Of a DNA stretch of 60,000 bases, positions 52,514-60,000 are shown in pieces. Position 1 is the first letter of the stretch; every line of letters begins with the position of its first letter. The position numbers were made by a program, and so were the translations under genes. Origin of the DNA: Symsagittifera roscoffensis (Eukaryota; Xenacoelomorpha; Acoela; Convolutidae). The notes under the pieces are model-generated. The model was not told where the DNA came from and did no database searches. It saw only the letters and a program-made list of their open reading frames with translations. The stretch covers positions 5,293,079-5,353,078 of the forward strand of contig NC_087068.1 of NCBI RefSeq assembly GCF_963678635.1, given 5' to 3'.

Positions 52514-53405
52514 CAATTAATACAGATTCTTGGTACAAGTTTTGACAGGTGATAGAAAGAACTGTTCGTAAAAATATTGCCGGAAAAACCAAAAAAAAAG
52601 TTTCAAGCAACATTTGGCCATTTAAGTAGGAAGGCGTTCGAGACGTGTTCTCAGTGCCAAAGAACCGACGGGAAAAGCGAGTATTTAAGCTAATACAAAT
52701 AGCTCCATCTAATTAATGGCCAAATGGCGCCTTGAAAACACTTTTCCACAATTTTATATCCTGCTCTTTCATTAATTGAACGTGATTTTGCAGTACTTTT
52801 AGAGGAAACAGCAGAAATGTGAACAATTTTTGTTCATTTTACCGCTTGACAACTAAAAGTTGGAGCACTTATATTTCATGACTGCAGACGTCGAGTGAAA
52901 TACCCTTAGTGAAATCACTTCAGTTCCGATTGTAATTGTAAAGTAGTCCCGAAATGAATATCTCGATGTTCCATGAAAAAAATATCACAAAATTTGTTTT
53001 TCTTGTTGACATTTTTTTGAAGAATCCTGTAAATCTATTACTTTCCCAAACCACCATCTCTGTTCAGAAACAAAACTAAAATGCAGTCGTAATATTTTGA
53101 AAACGTAGTGGGTTTCATTCAAATAATACAAAAATTAGCTAAGCGATCCTAACAAAGAAGTCGAAGAACGGAACGAAAAAAAATCGAGAAAAACAGTTTG
53201 TTGCATAATACTAAATCATAGTATTTTGTAGTCTCAGCGTGATCTTGATTGACTACTCCGTGGCCAATATTAAACACTTCTCAATCAGTATGTTTTATTG
53301 TCAGGTTGGTTGGTCTTGTTTCAGAACTTTGAGTTCCGACTATTGAAAATGGGGAGGAACTTTGTATTCGGGTGTGTTTTAGTTTTCTTTTCTGTTTTTT
53401 TTTGT
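52514..53405. other. Host non-coding DNA, nothing recognised
   Basis: AT-rich, no supported gene. The dispersed repeat family begins near 53330 (GAGTTCCGAC, GTATTCGGGTGTGTTTT). Confidence 0.35.
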
Positions 53406-53765
53406 GCTCCACGCAAAATCAGGTACCTTGAATAATGATCAGAATGGGTTGACTGATATATCGTATTCAAGCCCTTTTAGTCGTGATTCGAACCAGATTT
53501 AGAAATTTTCAAGAAATTTTGCCACTGTCGTGTTTGAAACCGGTTTGAAAATCGAGCGAAGAAAGCAAGCGAGCAGGCATTTTGATTTCCAGGCAAAACC
53601 AGGTACAAAAACAAATAATCGGACTGAGTTGAATGATATACCATATTAAAGCTTTTTCAGTTGTGATCCGAACGACATCAAAAAGTATTTAAAAAATTGT
53701 CGAGAAAAACCGGTTTGAAATTTTTGATTTTTTATCTAATTTCAAGCAAGTGGGCAGGCTTTCAT
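53406..53765. repeat. Two diverged tandem units of about 180 bp in a dispersed repeat
   Basis: Unit 1 (53406-53585) and unit 2 (53586-53765) share CAGGTAC, GAATGATATA or GACTGATATA, a CATATTAAAGC or CGTATTCAAGC word, GTTGTGATCCGAAC or GTCGTGATTCGAAC, AACCGGTTTGAAA and AGCAAG.GGGCAGGC. A similar sequence with GCGAGCGAGCATGCTC-type ends is at 59790-60000, in part inverted. Confidence 0.65.
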
Positions 53766-55176
53766 TAGCTTATTTATGCTTAATTTAAGCCTTGAAAATC
53801 TGGTTTTACTCAGCTGAAGGTATTTTTTGGAGTTTTTAGCTTCATCTTAGGAACAAAAACTTCTGCCTTCAAAAAATTTCGGGGAAAACTTGAAAAATTA
53901 TTTTGGAAAATTTTAATTTTTTTATTTTGTTTTGTTTTTCTCGTTATTGGTCTTCAAAAATTGTTTTTCAATTTACATATTTTATAATGACTGACGAAAA
54001 TGCCTAAGCTCTACTTTTTCACTCATATTCCTTTATAAACAGCACACCTAATCGGTAAAATAATTTTGTTGTATTTTCGTAAGACTGCTCGGAACATTCT
54101 GTGCTACTTGCACAGTAACCGGCTATCCTTGTTTCATTGTGGCTTCATCAGAAAACCAAAAGTCATCAACAATCAGTGCAACAGTAGTCTAAAAAGCAAA
54201 CGTTTCTGCAGTGCTTTCTCGGAGGTCTTTTTGAATTTTGTTTTGGAGTCCAATTCACGATTTGCTATTTGCGATTTGCTAAACTTAAGATGGTACTTCT
54301 AATGAAAAGGTCACTATAGTGGTAAGCTAATTTTTACAAATTGACGAGGAGAAAGGGTGATAAATGCATGAAATTAGAGTCGCTCTAAGATTTTTTCTGA
54401 TTGTCCTGAACCCGAGTTCTAATCGCATTCGTCGACATTTTGATCAGAGTCAATGAATTTTATCTTTTGTTCGAATTTGCGTAATTGTTGCGTTGTAAGG
54501 TCACAAAAAGCGAGCTGGCCATTTAATAAAAAAAATTAGATTTAAAATATATTGTTGAAAGAATCTGCTAATAGCTGTTTGCATACATACTTAGGATAAA
54601 TGGCGTTTTTTTTCTACCTAGGATAAATGGCGTTGCTTCATACCGCCGCAAGATTTGATTTATCCTAATTTCTAAAGACTTGAATCTGTTTTGTGGAGGA
54701 TGCCTTCAAAGTATCAAGAATTGTCGTTTGAAAATAGCGGTCGTATTGGTTGAAATGTGATCGGATTAGTGTTAAAACAAATACATCAGTTGTAAGCAGT
54801 ATCGCACTTTCTATTCCCAATAGTCGGTCCCAGTAATTACTAATTCACACCCAGTTTTGATTCCATTCCCTAGAAACACCAACTTAGCCGTAGGCGTTTT
54901 TATTTTCAAACAACAGTGGATCACAATCTTTACTCTAACACGTGGATTTTAATTAAAGCCTCCACTTTTATCATCATTTTTAAACACAATTTGTAAAAGG
55001 TGAGTTTAAAAAACAGGTCAATCAAAGTTAAACAACCACCTACGTTTTTCAGTTAACGAGGGGCCTAGGTATAGGCATATGAACTTTCAAACTCTCTATA
55101 AGCACGTAGCTAGTTCGGCGAAACAAATTGTATTATATGACTTGAGGCATGCTATTTGGTACACATAATGTGTTAC
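53766..55176. other. Host non-coding DNA
   Basis: No supported gene. A local duplication CCTAGGATAAATGGCGTT lies at 54590-54633. The 78-codon frame at 54066-54302 has no features. Confidence 0.35.
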
Positions 55177-55178
55177 TA

Positions 55179-56634
55179 CAGGGTGTTTCAAATAAACTGT
55201 AATGTTATAAAAGCTTCTCATTTCATAACTGTTGATCAGTTCGACTTCAAATTCGGTGATATTATGTAGAACAGGCGGAGATTTGATAAAACTCAAAAAC
55301 TGCGTTGATGAATTGAACTCGATAGTGAATACCCGCGATTTTCCAACTATTTCACGCTTCCACGCAACAAAAATTTTTAAAAACTATTTGTTCATACGTA
55401 AATGAAAACAACGAAATGGTTTTCACAGTAAACGAAGAAAAACGGATCATTTGTTTGTTTGCAATTTATGAATCCTCAACTGAAGTTCGGAGAAGATATA
55501 TCAATGAATATTACATTGCCCCACGCGTTGCATCAACACTTCAACTTACGCAGTTTATCAGAGTGTGGAAACGGTTCCAAGAAAGAGGCGGGTTATCGAA
55601 ATTTCAAGGGCAGCATCGAAAAGGAACGGGGTTACCAGGAACCGATGAAGCGAATGCCAGTATTATAAGACACTTTGATTTTCATCCTAAAGATTCAATA
55701 ACTAAAGCAGCAGCTGATTTGGGGTTGAGCCGCACCACAACTTGGAGAGTCGCGAGAGCTGCCAAAATGAAGCCCTACAAAGTGCTCAAAACACACCAAA
55801 TTAAAGAGACGAACTTCGGCTTGAGACTTACTTTTGGTGTCTGGTGCTTGAGCAAGATTGAAACAGCGGCAGATTTCACATCACGGGTGATTTTCTCAGA
55901 CGAAAAGTGGTGGGTGCTCGACAGCTCTCCAAATTCTCAAAACGATAGGAGATGGAGTTTAGTTAACCCCAGAGAATACGCGGAGTGCAAGTACCAGGGC
56001 AAAAAGAAAGTGATGTGCTGGATGGGTTTCCTTCAAGGAGCTGTTCTTGGCCCGTTTTGGTTCGTAGACGAACAGCAACGACCAATAACACTGAACCAGT
56101 TTTCGTATCTGAACATGCTGGAACACGACCTCTGGCCAGTCCTTCGAGAACGACGAAACTTGAGGTGCATATGGTTTATGCAAGACGGAGCCACATGTCA
56201 CTGCACGGGACGCGTACTCAGTTGGCTTGGGACAAAGTTCAACGACAGAATTATAAGTAGACGAACCCCTATACCCTGGCCACCTCAGAGTCCGGACCTG
56301 AATCCCCTGGATTTTTGGCTGTGGGGTCATCTGGGGAAAATTGTTCATGGTGCGAATCCACGAAGTATTGACGAACTCATGCAAACTGTAGAAGATGCCC
56401 GAAATACAATAACGCCCGATAAAATCGAAGAGTCATTGAGAAATTTGACGAAAAGATTACAAAGCTGTGTTGCTCAAAACGGCGGACACTTTCAGCATCT
56501 TTTATAAAACAATTTTATCAGATATTCAAATCTCCGCCACTTTTCTATCTTGTGCAGAAAAAATTGTGTATTTATCTCTTCTCAAAAAAAAGTTATAGCG
56601 TTTTATAAAATTACAGTTTATTTGAAACACCCTG
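55179..56634 (+). mobile_element. Complete DD41D mariner-type DNA transposon (1456 bp)
   Basis: Terminal inverted repeats of about 34 bp start CAGGGTGTTTCAAATAAACT (55179 rightward, 56634 leftward) with a single mismatch. A TA dinucleotide flanks each end (55177-55178, 56635-56636), the target duplication of the Tc1/mariner superfamily. One uninterrupted transposase gene fills the inside. The near-identity of the ends and the intact ORF suggest a young, possibly mobile copy. Confidence 0.92.
55416..56507 (+). CDS. Mariner/Tc1-superfamily transposase, DD41D, intact (363 aa)
   Basis: The first 60 residues form a helix-turn-helix head of the DUF4817 kind (TVNEEKRIICLFAIYESSTE, then a tryptophan helix and a basic loop). 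A second helix-turn-helix (about 95-120, SITKAAADLGLSRTTTWR) follows. These would bind the inverted repeats. The catalytic triad is the D in FSDEKWW (about 157), the D in FMQDGATCH (about 253) and the D in SPDLNPLDFWLWG. Exactly 41 residues separate the second and third, which puts it in the DD41D (rosa/Visitor-type) branch rather than Tc1 (DD34E) or classical mariner (DD34D). Length is normal for the superfamily. The enzyme would cut and paste the element at TA sites in the nucleus. No lesion is visible. Confidence 0.92.
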   Translation: MVFTVNEEKRIICLFAIYESSTEVRRRYINEYYIAPRVASTLQLTQFIRVWKRFQERGGLSKFQGQHRKGTGLPGTDEANASIIRHFDFHPKDSITKAAADLGLSRTTTWRVARAAKMKPYKVLKTHQIKETNFGLRLTFGVWCLSKIETAADFTSRVIFSDEKWWVLDSSPNSQNDRRWSLVNPREYAECKYQGKKKVMCWMGFLQGAVLGPFWFVDEQQRPITLNQFSYLNMLEHDLWPVLRERRNLRCIWFMQDGATCHCTGRVLSWLGTKFNDRIISRRTPIPWPPQSPDLNPLDFWLWGHLGKIVHGANPRSIDELMQTVEDARNTITPDKIEESLRNLTKRLQSCVAQNGGHFQHLL

Positions 56635-56975
56635 TAGATCCGAAATACATCACTTTGTGTTCCACACTGGATGTGGTCGGGTAAATTTTGAAAACCAAAA
56701 GAAAATATGTTTATTTCTTTTCGTATTTTAAGACATTTTGGGCACCGCGACAGCTCGTAACAAATGATATCTGGTAAAATTGAAGGAGAGCGAAAGCTCG
56801 CAAAACTCAAAAACTAATTTATAAGTTTTCTTCAAGGTCACAGGTGGGCGCAATATGCTTTATAAACTGCTTCATCTTTCCTTAAAGGTCCTTTCCTCTG
56901 TAGGCAAGCTCGCAACATGTTGGCGCGACTGCGGCGGTGAGTATGTTGCGATTTGTTTTTTATTGCGAGTTGCCC

Positions 56976-58230
56976 GCACCGGAGTTCCATGGATAATAAT
57001 CGATTATAATGGAAAATTGTTGTCTAAATTGTTGTCATTATAATCCATTATTGATGCAAATTTAGACCACGAAGTCGATTATATTGTCATTAAAAACAAT
57101 TATTTTCGACAATTAAACCACTTACAGACACAATTAAACCAGACACAATTAAACACCCCTCACAGACACAATTAAACCACTCCACTACGTTTATCCTTAT
57201 GCCCACCTCCGAGTTTACTAAATTTCACAACCCATCGCACCTCTCAGTTAAAATTTACAACACGTGAAAAGTAAAAATTTATGAAACGTTATACGTAGCA
57301 ATGGTACGAAACAGGAAATGAGATAAATTTGAAAACTTCGGTTATTCGATTATAATCTAATATAATGGATTATAATGAATAAAACATTATTATGATTATA
57401 TTCCATTTTTATTGAATTATTTTAACGGCTGCTTATTTTCAACAGTAGAAGGAGCGTTACGCCGGCCTTCATCCGCTCAAGTTTATAACAATCTTTTTCT
57501 AAATACGAAAAAAAAGCTCAAAGGTTTTAAAGGACTGTATCTAACAAGTGATCTAATCTTGATCTGAACTCAAAAGGAGCTGCCAATTGCTGAATACTCA
57601 ATTTAATTTCTGATTTTCACAAGCCGAGCCGGGCCGAGGTAATATTAGCATTGTTTTGATAAACAAAAGAGATAAATATCGTTACAATTTTAGGTCACTT
57701 TTACACCCAAAAAATTGGGCCAAATAATAAAAGAATAAAAAATTTACTGCCTTTTAAAGAGCGTAGCGTAAGCCAGCATAGTATGTAGCATCGATTAAGG
57801 GTGATTATGATGAGCTAAAAGCTCCAACTTTTGGGGCCAAGAAGCTTGTTCGCACCGGAAATGTGTTCCTTTTAGAGATATAAAACAAAGTTTAGCAACT
57901 TGGTCGCATATTAATCGAATAAATACATGCGGCTTTTCGGCATAGCATTATGAGTCAAATGAGCACAAGAACGAACTAAATGATAGAAATGGTAAATAAT
58001 TTAGACTATGATTTGTTTTAAATTCACAAAGGGTTTTTTAAATTTTTTTAATTTCAGTTTGGGTGCTGGGGCGAGAAATTATAATCGATTATAATCGATT
58101 ATAATGGATTATATTGGTAAATGAAAAACTAGAATTGCATTCCATTTTTGATGGATTATAATAAATTATTTTTGTTGTTTTATAAAAACTGACTACAAAA
58201 TGACAAAATAATCGATTATTATCCATAGAA
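56976..58230. repeat. ATAATCGATTAT-rich stretch with inverted ends
   Basis: Left, GGAGTTCCATGGATAATAAT runs into CGATTATAATGG. Right, ATAATCGATTATTATCCATAGAACTCC is the diverged reverse complement (about 58207-58233). Between are repeated copies of ATTATAATCGATTATAATGG near 57356 and 58078-58115, and four CAGACACAATTAAACCA units (57107-57178). The inverted ends could be those of a non-autonomous DNA element, but part of the outer flanks (TTGCGATTTGTTTT, TGCGAGTTG) repeat in direct orientation, so the origin is unclear. Confidence 0.5.
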
Positions 58231-58233
58231 CTC

Positions 58234-59789
58234 CAGCGCGAGTGTCCTCTATTGCAATTTGTCTTTTGATGCGAGTTGTCGCATAACGGACAATTTGAGC
58301 AATTTTTAAACAGAAATTTGATTTTTGACACTCCAAGGACACTACTGATCGAACCACAGAAAGCTTTGCCCTGAATCGATTAGTCTTGTATAAAGTATAA
58401 TGAAGTTGGACTAAGTTACTATCTCGTAGAGCAAAGTTCAGATAGAGAACAACGTCTGTTACGCCATGTCATCTGTTTTTGACCGGAGAAGTTCGTGGAT
58501 TTCCTTGATTTTTAATCTTAATGTGATTTCTTTGTTCTCAACAGACTCTATAAAATAGTGGTAAAAGAACTAGCGTTTGAGATAACATTTATTCTAGTTT
58601 CACTCAAAGCGGCCTGATTGCGAACTATTAGATTTTACACTAAATATTATACAGGTTAATAATGGAACATGATTGGTTGGTAATACATACCATGCAAATT
58701 TACTCAAAGTTATACAAAGCGAGAAGCAAAAAAATTCCAAACGGGTTGCAATAATTTAAGCAATAAGATCGTAATTTTAGGCGTTGTTTGCAAATTTCAC
58801 AATCGATAAAAGAGTATCCGCGACTGATGCGATTGAGTTATAGGTAAACGCGAACGACGCCACCACAATTGTCTTCCATCCGTGCAATTTTTGCAGCTGA
58901 AAAAACTTTATACGCTTAAAAAACCGTAGGGAAAGGATTTTTGTGTAATGTGAGTTTTCCGAGCCGACTTATACCACGTTGAGAGAAGTTCTTTGGCGAA
59001 GAGGGTGAATTAGAGAAATCTCTGAGAAAAAGTTACTGTAGAAAAAACTAGTCTCTAAACTAGTTTATCATGTAAAATGTTCCCCTTTGGACAAAATAAA
59101 ATCGTTTCATAGCCCAATTAATCAGACAATGATTGTTTTCTACTTGGGATAGAGTTAAACTTCTCTCAAGGTAAACAGTCAAAACTCATCAAACAAGGTC
59201 TGTAATAAACGATATCATATTTCTCACTGGACAGAAAATACTGGAGGATAAAAAATCTGGAGCTCGCAACCGTTAAAAGTAGTCCAAAGGTTTTTGCAAA
59301 CGTGCAATGATGGTATAGAATTTGTTAAGTCAATCAACCCGACGGCCCAATCGAATTATAATTATTTATCGCTGATCTAGAGCTCACCTAATCATGAGCT
59401 CCTTTAGCGATGGCTATCTTGCAGGCGCTCATATTTATCCCGCAAGCGCTCGATTTAAACTGGAATTAAATTGACTCAAAAATTTTTTTGTCAGTACGGT
59501 ATACGGATACGCCAAACGCCACGTTTTTGAGACAGTACAAATTCAACCTAAAAATGTTTGCTCAAGGCTACTGAGAAATGAAATTTTTTGCGCAAAAAAT
59601 TGCAAAAAGCGCCTTTATTACTGGTAAAAAAATTGATTAATTCATGGACAGAGCAGATAAAATTGATTTTGTCGAAAAAGAATTTATTCTAACAAGAATA
59701 CAACGCAATTCTAGTACTAAGTTTCTAAATTCTAAACTAAAAACACTTGAATAAAACTAATGTTAAACATAACTAAGCTATTGTTGTTG
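58234..59789. other. Host non-coding DNA, nothing recognised
   Basis: No supported gene. It contains scattered CTCAAACTAGT-like and GCGCTC words only. Confidence 0.35.
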
Positions 59790-60000
59790 AGGAACTTTGT
59801 GTTCGGGTGTTTTAAATTTTTTTCCACGCAAAATCAAGTACCACAACGTATAATCATTGTATGTGGCCTACAAATAAGCATCAAGAGCATGCTCGCTCGC
59901 TTTACTCGCTCGAAATTAGACGAAAACTCAAAAATTCGAACCGGTTTTCGGTTTTTCTCGTCACCAGAAGTTTTTTTTGGTAACTTTTCATTAATTCATT
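59790..60000. repeat. Dispersed repeat copy at right edge
   Basis: GGAACTTTGTGTTCGGGTGTTTT and CCACGCAAAATCAAGTACC match 53350-53430, followed by CATGCTCGCTCGC and GAACCGGTTTTCGG. The copy runs to or beyond the window end. Confidence 0.6.

Noticed and set aside
55959-56384. Frames antisense or shifted within the transposase gene
   Set aside because: Shadows of the DD41D transposase frame.

Overview
The window looks like AT-rich nuclear DNA of an invertebrate animal. It has GT-AG introns, a trypsin-family protease exon, LTR retrotransposons with spliced-env architecture, a mariner-type transposon with a TA target duplication, and no bacterial-style gene packing. An arthropod is my best guess, because the DD41D transposase with its helix-turn-helix head and the chuvirus-type glycoprotein are best known there. 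The sequence does not prove it.

Two related, very large Ty3/gypsy LTR retroelements, both on the minus strand, fill about 60% of the window. Element 1 (1-12307, running off the left edge) looks young. It has one visible 410-bp LTR (11898-12307), a primer-binding site, a 1.25-kb leader with a small ORF and paired hairpins, a 155-aa basic ORF, an intact 1385-aa Gag-protease ORF, an intact 1233-aa RT-RNase H-integrase ORF, a splice acceptor, and then small basic and membrane ORFs and a Pro/Ser/Thr-rich ORF. It has inserted in the exon of a serine protease gene (12308-12647), between the codons for the catalytic Asp region and the missing Ser half.

From 12648 to 16449 there is host DNA with possible upstream exons of that protease gene, a 21-22 bp minisatellite and otherwise no recognisable gene.

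Element 2 (16450-40743, 24.3 kb between two 409-bp LTRs) is an older relative. Every large ORF is broken. A 1.1-kb gag/pol junction segment is present in five tandem copies (27947-33455), and the leader plus first ORF are duplicated (about 37255-39841). It shows what lies beyond the left edge in element 1: an envelope gene that resembles the class III glycoprotein of chuviruses, followed in the same frame by a long Pro/Ser/Thr-rich tail and a further unrecognised ORF.

From 40744 to 60000 the DNA is mostly non-coding host sequence. It holds diverged copies of a dispersed repeat, two tandem fragments of a BEL/Pao integrase C-terminus, a TA microsatellite inside an inverted repeat, a possible two-exon small gene (48071-48364), a possible coding exon (50701-50888), a tRNA-like piece, a complete 1456-bp DD41D mariner-type transposon with an intact 363-aa transposase (55179-56634), and a stretch rich in ATAATCGATTAT palindromes (56976-58230).

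Both retroelements have a strong strand bias (G+T rich on the plus strand, so A+C rich in their sense strand), which marks their limits against the balanced host DNA.
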